This document shows positions 17,699 to 27,486 of a stretch of DNA of 64,000 nucleotides, piece after piece. The position numbers were made by a program, and so were the translations under genes. Under the pieces are notes generated by a model. The model was not told the origin of the DNA, did no database searches, and saw nothing but the letters and a program-made list of their open reading frames with translations. The number at the start of each line of letters is the position of its first letter. Position 1 is the stretch's first letter. The stretch covers positions 3,534,001-3,598,000 of the forward strand of contig NC_019567.1 in the NCBI RefSeq assembly GCF_000317895.1, given 5' to 3'. The stretch comes from Bdellovibrio bacteriovorus str. Tiberius (lineage in GTDB: Bacteria > Bdellovibrionota > Bdellovibrionia > Bdellovibrionales > Bdellovibrionaceae).

Positions 17699-18256
17699 AT
17701 GGCACAACTCCCGCTGCGAATTTGCATCTATATCTGCGTACTGAGCATCGGTCTGTTCACCGGCTTTGTGCTGTTCTTTGCAATCTTTGCCAGTCAGGTT
17801 CTGGCACGCATGCCCCTGCAACAATATCTGGAATTTTATCGCGTGTCCGAACCCCTGTTTGAACCCAAGGTGCGACTGATTTATCTGATGATGATTGGTT
17901 CAGCAACTTGCTGGCTGATTCTTGGCCGCAGGAAATGGCGTTCTTTTGAATTTATCTGTGTCGCTTCATCTTTGTTCTGCGTACTGGACGAAATCATCCT
18001 GTCTTATAAAGGCCACTACAAAATCAACGTCATTTTGCGTGAAGCCGGGCGCTCGGGCGCCATTCCGGCGCAATGGCTATCCCTGCGTGCGGAATGGACT
18101 CAGTTTATGTTCATCCATTTACTGATTATCACTGCGGGATTCATTCTGATTTTGATGGCGCTGTATTTCTATCTGGAAGGCGAAAAGAAGACATCACCCG
18201 AAATAAAAAACCCCGGGGGACACCCGGGGTTTAAAGATCTATTCCACCGTCACTGA
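17699..18256 (+). CDS. Predicted four-helix membrane protein, unknown function
   Basis: 185 residues with four hydrophobic segments (about 8-35, 61-80, 84-105 and 138-162), the first being a long N-terminal helix. I do not recognise a family. The polar C-tail (KNPGGHPGFKDLFHRH) is encoded by the DNA of a strong hairpin that also serves as terminator for glmS on the other strand. The last 18 bases overlap the glmS 3' end. The tail may therefore be a by-product of the terminator rather than a conserved part. Confidence 0.6.
   Translation: MAQLPLRICIYICVLSIGLFTGFVLFFAIFASQVLARMPLQQYLEFYRVSEPLFEPKVRLIYLMMIGSATCWLILGRRKWRSFEFICVASSLFCVLDEIILSYKGHYKINVILREAGRSGAIPAQWLSLRAEWTQFMFIHLLIITAGFILILMALYFYLEGEKKTSPEIKNPGGHPGFKDLFHRH
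18203..18232 (-). terminator. glmS terminator lying inside a convergent ORF
   Basis: Stem AAACCCCGGG (18208-18217) pairs with CCCGGGGTTT (18223-18232) around a 5-base loop. On the minus strand it is followed by a T-rich run (complement of AAATAAAAAA), a good intrinsic terminator for glmS. Confidence 0.85.
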
Positions 18257-20125
18257 TTTGGCCAGGTTGCGTGGCTGATCCACGTCATAACCCAGATTGC
18301 TTGCCAGGTGATAGGACATCAACTGCAAAGGAATCACCGCCAGAATCGCATTCACGGTCCAGTGCGCTTTTGGAATCGCCAGATAGTGTTCGCTGATCTC
18401 GCGCAGTTTTTCGTTGTCACCGGTACCGATTGAAATCACCTTGCCACCGCGGGCACGGGCTTCTTCCAGATTGCTGATGGTTTTTTCATAAAGGTGATCC
18501 GTCGGAGCCACCATCACAATCGCCATACGTTCATCAATCAACGCCAAAGGACCGTGCTTCATTTCGCCGGCGGCATAACCTTCCGCGTGCATGTAAGCCA
18601 GTTCTTTCAGTTTCAAAGCCCCTTCCATCGCAATCGGGAAGCTCGTGCCACGGCCCATGTACAGGAATCCGCGGAAAAGCTTCAGACTGGAGGCTGCCTC
18701 TTCAAAGTATTTATCGTAGGACAAAACACCTTCCATCTGACTTGGAACTGCCAGAAGGGATTTAACCAGCTCTTTTTCTTCAGCTTCGTTCATCACACCG
18801 CGAGTGCGCGCAATCGCGATCGCCAAAGTGTTCAAAACTGCCATGGTGCTGGTGAAGGCTTTCGTGGAAGCTACACCAATTTCCGGACCCGAGTTCATGT
18901 ACAAGTGTCCATGAGCTTCACGGTCGATTGTGGAGCTTTTCACGTTACAGATGCTCAAAGTGGTCGCACCCATTTCTTTGGCCATGCGGATAGCGGCCAG
19001 AGTGTCGGCGGTCTCACCACTTTGCGAGATCGTGATCACCAGGCTCTTTGCCGGGATCACCGGATTGCGGTAACGGAATTCGCTGGCGATATCGCATTCC
19101 ACAGGAACTTTTGCCAGTTGTTCGATCAGATATTTACCCACGTTACCTGCATAGTTGCTGGTACCGCAGGCGATGATGAAAACACGCTCGATGCCTTTAA
19201 GAACTTCCTGGGTTTTTGCCCAGTCAGCTTTGGCATCAAGTTCTTCCAGCTTTTGCACGGATTGACCGCCGAAGCCGACGTTCTTCAAAGCGACCGAGAA
19301 GGTCTCTGGATTCACGTGGGGTTCAATTGCGGCAGCCACCGCGCGCGGCTGTTCGTAGATTTCTTTCAGCATGAAGTGGGCATAACCCTGCTTTTCAACC
19401 ATTTCCGGATTCCAGTTCAGTTCGACAACTTTTTTCTGGATCGGGAAACCATTGGCAGAGAAAAACTGAACATCAGCACCCTTAATGGAAGCCACTTCAC
19501 GGTCTTCAAGATAAACGAAGTTCTTGGTATACTGGATCAGGGCCTGCACGTCACTGGCCACGAAGACTTCTTTGCTGCCCAGGCCGACAACCAAAGGCGG
19601 GCCGTCTTTAAACGCCACCAGACGGTCGGGTTCCTGTTCCCACATCACCAGAATCGAAAAGGCCCCGCGGATCTTTTCAAGCACGTTCTGAACGGCTTTG
19701 AACAGATCTTTGGTCACTTCCACTTCATTGGCGATCAAGTGGGCCACCAGCTCAGAATCAGTGTCCGACGTGATGTCAGCACCCTGGGCTTTCAGCTCTT
19801 CCCGGATATCAAGATAGTTTTCGATAATGCCGTTGTGAACCAGGCTGATCCCGCGCACCTGGTGCGGATGGGCATTGCGCTCGGATGGCTTGCCGTGAGT
19901 CGCCCAGCGGGTGTGACCGATACCAATGTGACCGTCGAAGCTTTCAGACACAAGCTTGTCTTCCAAAGCTTTCAACTTGCCCTGAGCGCGCACGCGCTTG
20001 GTTTTACCATGATCCAGAATGGCCACCCCGGCACTGTCGTAACCGCGGTATTCAAGTTTTTTAAGACCACTCACAATAATATCTTTAGGATTCTGTGGAC
20101 CCAAGTAACCGACAATTCCACACAT
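18239..20125 (-). CDS. glmS: Glucosamine-6-phosphate synthase (glutamine-hydrolysing)
   Basis: Makes glucosamine-6-phosphate from fructose-6-phosphate and glutamine, the first step to UDP-GlcNAc for peptidoglycan and LPS. 628 residues. It starts MCGIVGYLG, with Cys2 as the amidotransferase nucleophile, followed by LEYRGYDSAG. Two SIS sugar-isomerase domains follow (ACGTSNYAGN and ITISQSGETADT; later GRGTSFPIAMEGALKLKE), and the C-terminus ends AKSVTVE, the family's substrate-lid motif. It begins 1 base after the glmU stop, so the pathway pair is one operon. No glmS ribozyme is expected, as the gene is internal. Confidence 0.97.
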   Translation of the reverse strand: MCGIVGYLGPQNPKDIIVSGLKKLEYRGYDSAGVAILDHGKTKRVRAQGKLKALEDKLVSESFDGHIGIGHTRWATHGKPSERNAHPHQVRGISLVHNGIIENYLDIREELKAQGADITSDTDSELVAHLIANEVEVTKDLFKAVQNVLEKIRGAFSILVMWEQEPDRLVAFKDGPPLVVGLGSKEVFVASDVQALIQYTKNFVYLEDREVASIKGADVQFFSANGFPIQKKVVELNWNPEMVEKQGYAHFMLKEIYEQPRAVAAAIEPHVNPETFSVALKNVGFGGQSVQKLEELDAKADWAKTQEVLKGIERVFIIACGTSNYAGNVGKYLIEQLAKVPVECDIASEFRYRNPVIPAKSLVITISQSGETADTLAAIRMAKEMGATTLSICNVKSSTIDREAHGHLYMNSGPEIGVASTKAFTSTMAVLNTLAIAIARTRGVMNEAEEKELVKSLLAVPSQMEGVLSYDKYFEEAASSLKLFRGFLYMGRGTSFPIAMEGALKLKELAYMHAEGYAAGEMKHGPLALIDERMAIVMVAPTDHLYEKTISNLEEARARGGKVISIGTGDNEKLREISEHYLAIPKAHWTVNAILAVIPLQLMSYHLASNLGYDVDQPRNLAKSVTVE

Positions 20126-20126
20126 C

Positions 20127-21527
20127 TTACACCTGCTCTTTTTCTTCAGTTTCCGCAGTTTTCGCGGCGTAGTTTTCTTTTACAAATTGTTTTCCACGGG
20201 CCACGGCCAAAGCTTTCGCCGGCACATTTTTGGTGATCGTGGAACCGGAACCGATGATGGCATCATCACCGACTTCGATAGGTGCAACAAACTGAGTGTC
20301 ACTGCCCACAAAGACACGGTTTCCGATTTTGGTTTTATATTTCTTCTTATCAGCAGCGTAGTTGCAAGTGATAGTTCCGCAACCCACGTTTACTTCCTCG
20401 CCGATTTCAGCATCACCCAGATAAGTCAGGTGGCCGGCTTTGGATTTTTTGCCGAACTTGACCTTTTTCATCTCAACAAAGTTACCGACATGGGCTTCCT
20501 CGAAGATTTCAGTCTCTGGACGCAGACGCGCGTAAGGGCCTGCGGAAACCTTGTTATGCAGCTTGGAGCTTTCCAGATAGCTGCCACCACGGATCTGCAC
20601 ACTGTCGCCGATTTCGCTGTCCGAAATAAACGCATTGGATTCAATCACCGTGAATGAACCGATTTTGGTGCGGCCACGGATGAAAACATTCGGATAGATC
20701 ACGGTGCCGGCACCGATCTCAACACTGTCTTCCACATACACCGTGCGCGGATCAATCATCAGCACACCGTCTTCCATCAGACGCAAAGCCTTGCGTTTGA
20801 ACAGCAAGCGGGTTGCACGTGCCAGTTCCAGCTGGTTGTTCACACCCACCGCCACTTTCGGCGTGGATTGAATCGCCTGCACACGGCACTTGTCCTGGAT
20901 GCACAGGGAAATCAGATCCGTGATATAAAATTCTTTTTTCGAGTTGTTGTTGGAAATCTTTGGCAGGTATTCAGAAAGCACAGACGCCTTCACAATATAG
21001 ATGCCGGTGTTGATTTCGCGGATTTTCAAAGCTTCAGCCGAAGCATCCTTTGATTCCACGATCGCCGCCAGGTCGCCCTTGTGGCGCACGATACGGCCGA
21101 ACTCGCCTGGGTTTTTAAGAACCGCAGTCACCACCGCCAGATCACATTTTTCGTCGCGGAAGATACGCACGAAATCCTTGATGTCGGAAGCTTCGATCAA
21201 CGGGTGATCCCCGTTCATGATAACCACAACACCTTCGATGGTTTCTGGTTTCGCACAACGAACCGCGTGGGCCGTGCCCAGCTGTTCATCCTGCACGTAA
21301 CAGGCAACACCCATGGGTTCAACAACCTGACGAACCAGATTCTGACCATGACCAACAATCACGCGCACTTCGGCAGCGCCGGCTTGTTTGGAGGCTTGAA
21401 TCACTTTTTCAATCATCGGACGGCCCGCTACAGGATGAAGGACTTTCGGGAGGGGGGACTTCATACGAGTTCCCTTGCCTGCCGCAAGAGCGATAACCGT
21501 CAACTTCTCAGATGCATTTGCTGACAT
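20127..21527 (-). CDS. glmU: Bifunctional UDP-N-acetylglucosamine pyrophosphorylase / glucosamine-1-phosphate acetyltransferase
   Basis: Carries out the last two steps to UDP-GlcNAc. 466 residues. The N-terminal nucleotidyltransferase domain has LAAGKGTRMKSPLPKVLHPV and MNGDHPLI. The C-terminal left-handed beta-helix (from about residue 260) has hexapeptide repeats (VEIGAGTVIYPNVFI) and the acetyltransferase segment HVGNFVEMKK...AGHLTYLGDAEIG. The ribosome site AAGGAAG lies upstream of the ATG at 21527. It is directly upstream of glmS in the same direction. Confidence 0.96.
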   Translation of the reverse strand: MSANASEKLTVIALAAGKGTRMKSPLPKVLHPVAGRPMIEKVIQASKQAGAAEVRVIVGHGQNLVRQVVEPMGVACYVQDEQLGTAHAVRCAKPETIEGVVVIMNGDHPLIEASDIKDFVRIFRDEKCDLAVVTAVLKNPGEFGRIVRHKGDLAAIVESKDASAEALKIREINTGIYIVKASVLSEYLPKISNNNSKKEFYITDLISLCIQDKCRVQAIQSTPKVAVGVNNQLELARATRLLFKRKALRLMEDGVLMIDPRTVYVEDSVEIGAGTVIYPNVFIRGRTKIGSFTVIESNAFISDSEIGDSVQIRGGSYLESSKLHNKVSAGPYARLRPETEIFEEAHVGNFVEMKKVKFGKKSKAGHLTYLGDAEIGEEVNVGCGTITCNYAADKKKYKTKIGNRVFVGSDTQFVAPIEVGDDAIIGSGSTITKNVPAKALAVARGKQFVKENYAAKTAETEEKEQV

Positions 21528-21584
21528 TTCGAAACTTCCTTTTAAAAGCTTTTCTTATCTGAAAAAAACAGGCTTAATTGTCTC

Positions 21585-22280
21585 ATGCAAGCAAAAATTT
21601 ATCACCAAACTTCTTGGGCCACCACCTCTCAGGGAACTTCCATTGAGCTGTATAAAAAATCACACAGCCTCAGTGACTTTTCCGAACGCCCGATTCTGTT
21701 TATTGGCGGTGTGCATGGCGACGAACCCGAGGGGGTCCGCCTGGCAGAAGAATTTTTGCACTGGCTAAAGCAGGAGGAAAGCGCCAACAGCGGTCGCCTG
21801 CGCCCCTGGGTCCTCATCCCCTGCATCAATCCCGACGGCTACGGTAAGAATCAGCGCACCAACGGCAATGGCGTGGACCTGAATCGCAACTTCCCATGCC
21901 GCGACTGGAGCCCCGAAAGTAAAGCTCCCCGATACTATCCTGGCCCTTCGCCCGGGAGTGAGAGGGAAGTTCAGGCTCTGGTAAAACTCATTGAGGACGA
22001 AAAGCCACAGCTTATAGTACACTTTCATTCGTGGGAGCCTTGCGTTGTCTATACGGGAGCTCCGGGCAAACAGGCGGCCGAGATTCTGGCCACCGGCACC
22101 GGCTATGAAGCCCGCGAGGACATTGGCTACCCGACACCGGGCAGCCTTGGACAGTATGGATGGATTGAACATCAAATTCCTGTGATCTGCATTGAAGAGC
22201 AAGAGCACATTGATTTGAATCTGGTCTGGCCTCATTTCAAACCAGGCTTGGAAATTCTGATCACGGGACGGAATGCATAA
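21585..22280 (+). CDS. M14-family zinc carboxypeptidase / murein peptide amidase-like
   Basis: 231 residues. Zinc-site motifs of M14 carboxypeptidases are visible: HGDEPEG (His and Glu ligands), the substrate-binding GVDLNRNFP, and HFHSWEP with the third ligand. A late Glu in ICIEEQE could be the catalytic base. Small M14 enzymes of this layout (MpaA type) cleave murein tripeptides during wall recycling. No signal peptide is seen, so it is probably cytoplasmic. It diverges from glmU, another wall-metabolism gene. The specific substrate is inference. Confidence 0.75.
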   Translation: MQAKIYHQTSWATTSQGTSIELYKKSHSLSDFSERPILFIGGVHGDEPEGVRLAEEFLHWLKQEESANSGRLRPWVLIPCINPDGYGKNQRTNGNGVDLNRNFPCRDWSPESKAPRYYPGPSPGSEREVQALVKLIEDEKPQLIVHFHSWEPCVVYTGAPGKQAAEILATGTGYEAREDIGYPTPGSLGQYGWIEHQIPVICIEEQEHIDLNLVWPHFKPGLEILITGRNA

Positions 22281-22964
22281 ATGACAAAGTACAAAAGCAT
22301 CGCCTTCGATTTGGATGACACTCTGCTAGATACGTCAGGTTTGCTGGTGCCTCGCGCTTCCCAGCGGGCCTGCGAGGCTATGTTAGCAGCCGGCCTGCGC
22401 TGCACTTTGGATGAATGCATGAGCGCCCGTGAAGAGCTGGCCAAAGAACTTTCCCACACCGAAATCTTTACTCAGATTGCCAATCGCTTCGGCACCAACC
22501 AAAAAGGCAAGGCCATCCACGATGCACTGGAAGAGTTTTACAATCCTCAGGTGCCGGAAACCCTGCCTCTGCTGGAAGGCTCTTTGCTGAATCTGGAAAC
22601 TTTGCGCGAACGCTATAAATTGTTTTTGGTGACGATGGGTTCACGCCCGTCCCAGGAAGAAAAGATCAAAGCCCTGAACATCGCCGGCTTCTTTGACGGT
22701 ATTTACATTCTGAACGGCTTTATCGGCGAAAAGAAAGACAGCGCCTTCCGTGAAATTCTGCGCACGCAAGGCCACGACCCAAAACACTTGCTCAGCATCG
22801 GCAACCGTCTGTCCAGCGAGATTCGCGACGGCAAACGCGTGGGTGCCGACACCTGCTATTTCGCCTATGGTGAACACACCGGCGAAAAACCAGTGTACCC
22901 GGAAGATCATCCTGATTTCACAATCACTCACCACAAGGATCTGATCCCGACATGCGGACTTTGA
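22281..22964 (+). CDS. HAD-family hydrolase
   Basis: A 227-residue haloacid-dehalogenase-type phosphatase. Motif I is AFDLDDTLLDT with the nucleophile Asp, motif II is LFLVTMGS, and motif III/IV lie around EEKIKALNI and LLSIGNRLSSEIRDGKRVG. The SIGNRLSSEI form resembles the SIGDRxxxDI of phosphatases with a small helical cap. The ATG follows the stop of the M14 gene without a gap, and the 3' end overlaps the histidine kinase gene by 13 bases, so the three are one transcript. The substrate is unknown. Confidence 0.8.
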   Translation: MTKYKSIAFDLDDTLLDTSGLLVPRASQRACEAMLAAGLRCTLDECMSAREELAKELSHTEIFTQIANRFGTNQKGKAIHDALEEFYNPQVPETLPLLEGSLLNLETLRERYKLFLVTMGSRPSQEEKIKALNIAGFFDGIYILNGFIGEKKDSAFREILRTQGHDPKHLLSIGNRLSSEIRDGKRVGADTCYFAYGEHTGEKPVYPEDHPDFTITHHKDLIPTCGL

Positions 22965-24796
22965 AAGCCGGTTTCCTGCTTATTGGTCCCTGGGATGCGC
23001 GCCTGCAAGAGCTGGGCGCCCACATCGCCACGGACTTAAATCAGGCCTGGCACTGGATTCAGGATTCCACCTATGATGTGGTGGCTTTGTCCATCACTCT
23101 GATTCTGGGCAAAAAATTCCCCGAGTTTTATGAAGAGGTCAAACGCGCCCACCCGGCAACACAGTTTATCGCCGTGGTCCCGGCGGATTTTTCCGCAAAC
23201 CAACTGGCGCTTTTGCATGAGGAATTCACTTTCCTGCGTGTGATGGAAAGCTTTCAGGATCCGGATCTGGAAACCCATTTGTTTTCCGCCCTGGAAGAGG
23301 CCAATCAGCGCAAGCAGGATGAAAACCTTGCCTTGTTGATTCGTGAACAGACGGCCCAGCTAAAGCGCCTGCAAATCGAACTGGAAGAACGGGTTCAGAA
23401 AAGAACCAAGTTCCTGACCGAAGCCCGCCGCAAACTTTTCCTGACCAATTCGCGCATTGAAGGTTTCAAACGTGCGCTGATGGCCGTGCATGAAGCCAGT
23501 TCGGTTGTTGAAATCGAGCAGCTGCTGAATGATTCCCTGGCGGCAACGGTTCAGACTTCGTGGATTCGTCTGTTCTTCCACCCACAGGACGAACTTTTCT
23601 CCAAACAGGTGCAAAGCCAGCTAAGCTTCACCCAGTTCCAGGTGCCTTTGTTCCGTCATCATGAAAAAGTCGGCTCGATTTTCTTTTTGCGTGCTCCGGA
23701 CCATCCATTTTCCAAGGATGAAAGCGACTTTTTGACCCGCGTGGCAGAAGCTGTCGCCCTGGCCCTGGATCGTATTCAAAAACTGAAAGAATCCGAATCC
23801 ATGAAAGAACAGTGGGAAGCGACATTCAATTCAATGTCCGACCCGGTTGTTCTGATCGATACGAATTACGACATCATTCAGTCCAACAAAGCCCTGAATG
23901 AACGACTGGAAAACAAAGAGGAAACCTCGCGCAAGTGCTACAAGGTTTTGTACAACCGCGAAGAGCCCTGCCCGGGTTGCCAGCGGGGTTCAAACTTCCG
24001 TGTGCAGTCGCGCAGTGCCGCGCGCACCTTTGAGGTTTATTCTCAAAGCCTGGTGCTGGATTCTGAAAAGCCGCCGGTGTTCGTGAATCTTTATCACGAC
24101 GTCACCCAGCAGCTGAAAATGGAACGTCAGATTCTGGAATCTGCCAAAATGGCCGAACTGGGTACAATCGGATCCAGCATCGCCCATGAACTGAATAATC
24201 CACTGGGCGGGATCCTGTCCTTTACTCAGCTGATTAAAATGGACATGGACCCAAAGCATCCGCTTTATCCGGATGTCGTGGAAATGGAAGCTGGCGTTCA
24301 ACGCTGCAAAGAAATCGTGCAAAACCTGCTGGGCTTCACCCGTGATCCCAACGCCGACCGCGAAGGGGTGCTCAGCCTGAAAGAAGTCTGCCTGCGCGCC
24401 TTAAAAATCGTCGAGCTACAGACCAAATCCCAGGGCATTGAGGTCAAACTGCACTTCCCGGCGGATGATATCGTCATTCGTGGGCATTTGAACATGCTGG
24501 CCCAGGCCCTGAAGAACATCCTGCAGATCTCCATTGACCGGGTCACCGACCGCATCCGTCACAACAAGGACTTTAAAGCCCTGATGGACATTGAAATCCT
24601 GACGACCGAAAGCGGCCCCGAAATCCTGATTCACGATAATGGAACACCTGAAAAAAGCACGTCCATGCCGTTGGGTTTGGGACTTTCCGTCGCGTCACAA
24701 ATCCTGCGCGATCACGAGGCTAAACTCGAAATTCTGCCTGACAAAACCACCGGAAACAGTGTTAGGATTTCCTTCAATCCAACACACACGCCCTAG
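22952..24796 (+). CDS. Sensor histidine kinase (receiver-like/GAF/PAS-type sensory part)
   Basis: A 614-residue soluble sensor kinase without membrane segments. The first 120 residues look like a degenerate receiver or sensory fold (YDVVALSITLILG). A coiled-coil (about 130-170), a GAF-like region (about 175-280) and a PAS-like region (about 290-390, with a Cys-containing stretch CYKVLYNREEPCPGC that could bind metal or haem) follow. The phosphoacceptor is His412 in IGSSIAHELNNPLGG. The ATP-binding domain ends with LGLGLSVASQIL. The N box is degenerate (MLAQALKNILQI instead of a clear NLLxNA). It overlaps the upstream HAD gene and leads into further signalling genes. Confidence 0.85.
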   Translation: MRTLKAGFLLIGPWDARLQELGAHIATDLNQAWHWIQDSTYDVVALSITLILGKKFPEFYEEVKRAHPATQFIAVVPADFSANQLALLHEEFTFLRVMESFQDPDLETHLFSALEEANQRKQDENLALLIREQTAQLKRLQIELEERVQKRTKFLTEARRKLFLTNSRIEGFKRALMAVHEASSVVEIEQLLNDSLAATVQTSWIRLFFHPQDELFSKQVQSQLSFTQFQVPLFRHHEKVGSIFFLRAPDHPFSKDESDFLTRVAEAVALALDRIQKLKESESMKEQWEATFNSMSDPVVLIDTNYDIIQSNKALNERLENKEETSRKCYKVLYNREEPCPGCQRGSNFRVQSRSAARTFEVYSQSLVLDSEKPPVFVNLYHDVTQQLKMERQILESAKMAELGTIGSSIAHELNNPLGGILSFTQLIKMDMDPKHPLYPDVVEMEAGVQRCKEIVQNLLGFTRDPNADREGVLSLKEVCLRALKIVELQTKSQGIEVKLHFPADDIVIRGHLNMLAQALKNILQISIDRVTDRIRHNKDFKALMDIEILTTESGPEILIHDNGTPEKSTSMPLGLGLSVASQILRDHEAKLEILPDKTTGNSVRISFNPTHTP

Positions 24797-24861
24797 GTCT
24801 TAGGACACTTGTTGGAGCAGAGTCTTTCTCTTATCCTATAGACTCGGAAACGAGGACCGCC

Positions 24862-27066
24862 TTGAAATTTAAAATGAATCGCACCCTGACACTGTTGCTG
24901 TTCTCGGCTGGTGTTGTGGCCACCCTTACAGTTTTTATCCTGAAGTTCCTGGCTTTGAAGGAATATCGCGAAACCATCGCGCTGTATGAAAAAACCGAAG
25001 CTCTGATTTCACTGGTTCAGGCCGTTGAAAAATCCACACTGGATCTGGAGACCGGTCAGCGTGGTTACGTACTGACCCAAAACGAACAGTTCCTGAAGCC
25101 TTACATGGATGCCAACGATGCGATCGAAAAGGAATTTGAAACCCTTGAAAAAAGCGCACCGCAAACCTTAAAAGTACGCCCGGAATACCAGGCCCTGTCC
25201 GAACTGGTTCGCAAAAAAATTGAGATCTCTGAAGAAGTGATCAACAAGGTTCGCGTCGGCAAGCTGAGTGCGGCGATCGCTTTGGTTAAATCCGGCGAAG
25301 GCAAGGATGTCATGGATCGACTGCGTGAGGCCGTTAACACGGTCATCACCAATGAACGCGCCCGCGTGCTGGCCCTGAAAAAGGAATCCGAAATCACGGC
25401 TCAGCGAAACCAGCTGTGGCAGGCGTTGGGAACCGGCATGGCCTTTGTGCTGATCATTGTCGCCTTCTTCATGACTGAATATGAAGGGCGCCAGCGTCGC
25501 AAACTGGAAAAACAGCTGGTCCACGCCCGCAACGAAGCCTTGCAGGCGTCCCAGATGAAATCCAGCTTCCTGGCCAACATGTCCCATGAAATCCGCACAC
25601 CGATGAACGGTATTCTGGGCATGACCGAAGTGCTTCTGGATCAGAACCCGGAATCCGGCATCAAAAAGAAAATCCAGATCATCCGTGAATCCGCCCTGAA
25701 TCTGCTGTCGCTGATCAACGGTATTCTGGATCTGTCCAAGATTGAGTCCGGCAAGCTGGAACTGGAAGAAAGCTACTTTGAACCGCGCAAACTGATTCAG
25801 GAAGTTATCAATACTGTCGACTATTCCGCAAAATCCAAAGGACTTGAACTGCATGCCTCCGTCAGCGAACAAACACCGGCCGCGTTCTCGGGCGATGTTC
25901 TGCGTCTGCGCCAGATTCTGATTAATCTGCTGGGGAATGCCATCAAGTTCAGTTCTGAAGGCACCGTCAGCCTGGCTCTGAATTCCTTCCGCAGTGATCA
26001 GTCCCGCACCATGCTGCAGATTCAGGTGAAGGATCAGGGCTTGGGTATGGACGAAGCCACTTTGGCAAAAATCTTCTCTCCGTTTGAACAGGCCGACAAA
26101 TCCACCACCCGCAAATTTGGTGGCACGGGTCTGGGGCTGTCCATCACCAAACAACTGGTTGAACTGATGAACGGAAAAATCGAAGTGGAAAGCCGTCCTG
26201 GCGAAGGTTCCACCTTCTGGGTGACTTTGCCACTGGAAGCGATCAACGTGATGCCGGAAAACCAGCGTCCAAGCGAATCTCAAAATTATGCATCATCTGA
26301 AGCCCCGCTGAAGATTCTGGTGGCCGAAGACAACATGACCAATCAGGAAGTTGTCAAAGTGATGCTAAACCGCCTGGGCCACAAGTTTGATATCGTCAAC
26401 AACGGGAAAGAGGCTTTGGAAAAAACCATTGCCACCACCTATGACATCATTCTGATGGACTGCCACATGCCGGTGATGGACGGTTATGAGGCTGCGCAAA
26501 AGATCACGGAACGTTTCCCACAATGGTGTCAGGGGCCTGCCGTTATTGCCGTCACGGCCAACGCCATTCGCGGCGACAAGGAAGCCTGTCTGGCTGCCGG
26601 CATGTGTGACTATCTGTCGAAACCTCTGACCCTGGCTGAACTTGATGAAAAATTGGGTTTATGGTCACGTCGCCTGAAATACGCGGCAACTCAGGTGGTT
26701 GATCCCAAAGCCATGGAAAATCTGCGCCAAATCAGCCCGGACATGGCGCCAGAGCTGATGAAACAGATTCTGCAGGCTTGGGGCAAAGATGCTCCGGCTT
26801 ATGTGCTGGCGATGATTGAAGCTGAAAAACGCGGGGATCTGAAAGACCTTGCTGATCGCGCGCACTATCTGAAGTCAAGCTGCGTGAACGCGGGCCTGCG
26901 TGCCATGGGTCAGCTGTGCAGCGAAATCGAAAAACAGGCTCGCGCGGACACGAAGGAAGAGCTTCGTTACCTGATTTTACAGCTTCGTTCTGAATACAAA
27001 ATGGCCTGCACCCATCTGTGGCGTTCAGAAATGCTGGCAGTACCACAACAAGGAATTACTTCATGA
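24862..27066 (+). CDS. Hybrid sensor histidine kinase (CHASE3, HisKA, HATPase, REC, HPt)
   Basis: 734 residues. Two membrane helices (about 8-28 and 185-207) flank a CHASE3-like extracytoplasmic sensor (LDLETGQRGYVLTQNEQFL). The kinase core has phosphoacceptor His242 (MSHEIRTPMNGILG), N box NLLGNAIKFSS and G boxes FGGTGLGLSI. A receiver follows (Asp533 in ILMDCHMPVMDG) and a C-terminal HPt domain (His668 in HYLKSSCVNAG). It is a complete phosphorelay in one chain. The start is a TTG with GAGGA 5 bases upstream; an ATG at 24874 is too far from that site. Its stop overlaps the next gene (ATGA), a stand-alone receiver that is a plausible relay partner. Confidence 0.92.
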   Translation: MKFKMNRTLTLLLFSAGVVATLTVFILKFLALKEYRETIALYEKTEALISLVQAVEKSTLDLETGQRGYVLTQNEQFLKPYMDANDAIEKEFETLEKSAPQTLKVRPEYQALSELVRKKIEISEEVINKVRVGKLSAAIALVKSGEGKDVMDRLREAVNTVITNERARVLALKKESEITAQRNQLWQALGTGMAFVLIIVAFFMTEYEGRQRRKLEKQLVHARNEALQASQMKSSFLANMSHEIRTPMNGILGMTEVLLDQNPESGIKKKIQIIRESALNLLSLINGILDLSKIESGKLELEESYFEPRKLIQEVINTVDYSAKSKGLELHASVSEQTPAAFSGDVLRLRQILINLLGNAIKFSSEGTVSLALNSFRSDQSRTMLQIQVKDQGLGMDEATLAKIFSPFEQADKSTTRKFGGTGLGLSITKQLVELMNGKIEVESRPGEGSTFWVTLPLEAINVMPENQRPSESQNYASSEAPLKILVAEDNMTNQEVVKVMLNRLGHKFDIVNNGKEALEKTIATTYDIILMDCHMPVMDGYEAAQKITERFPQWCQGPAVIAVTANAIRGDKEACLAAGMCDYLSKPLTLAELDEKLGLWSRRLKYAATQVVDPKAMENLRQISPDMAPELMKQILQAWGKDAPAYVLAMIEAEKRGDLKDLADRAHYLKSSCVNAGLRAMGQLCSEIEKQARADTKEELRYLILQLRSEYKMACTHLWRSEMLAVPQQGITS

Positions 27067-27461
27067 GTCTGCAACGTATCAGCTGTCCGACCCTGGTGAT
27101 TGACGACAACAGCACCGACCGCATGATCATGGTGGCGGCGCTGGACACCCTGGGCTTTAAGAATATTCTTGAAGCCGAAGACGGATCCATCGCTTTGGGA
27201 AAAATTGAAAATGCTTTCGACACACTTCATCCGGTGCAATTGATCTTTTTGGACTGGCGCATGCCCAAGCGTGACGGGGCTGCGGTTTTGCAGGAGCTGA
27301 AACGTTCACGCAAATTCAAATCCGCCAAAGTCATCATGACCACCAACGTGTCCGATGAAAACTCGGTGAAGTCCGCTTTAAAGGACGGCGTGGATGATTA
27401 CATCATTAAACCCGTCACTTTGGACCTGCTTCGCAAAAAAATCGAAGGCCTGGGCTTCTAA
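27063..27461 (+). CDS. CheY-like single-domain response regulator
   Basis: 132 residues consisting of one receiver domain: acidic pair in VIDDNSTDR, phosphoacceptor Asp64 in LIFLDWRMPKRDG, and the conserved Lys in DDYIIKPV. It has no output domain, so it works by protein contact or as a relay carrier. The start at 27063 has AAGGAA upstream and overlaps the hybrid kinase stop. Pairing with the HPt domain of that kinase is likely. Confidence 0.9.
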   Translation: MSLQRISCPTLVIDDNSTDRMIMVAALDTLGFKNILEAEDGSIALGKIENAFDTLHPVQLIFLDWRMPKRDGAAVLQELKRSRKFKSAKVIMTTNVSDENSVKSALKDGVDDYIIKPVTLDLLRKKIEGLGF

Positions 27462-27486
27462 GTTGCTTTGTGCAATATCACAGACA

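Noticed and set aside
18494-20236. 580-codon frame antisense to glmS and the glmU end
   Set aside because: The minus strand holds unmistakable GlmS; the antisense translation is low-quality His/Phe/Arg-rich sequence without domains.
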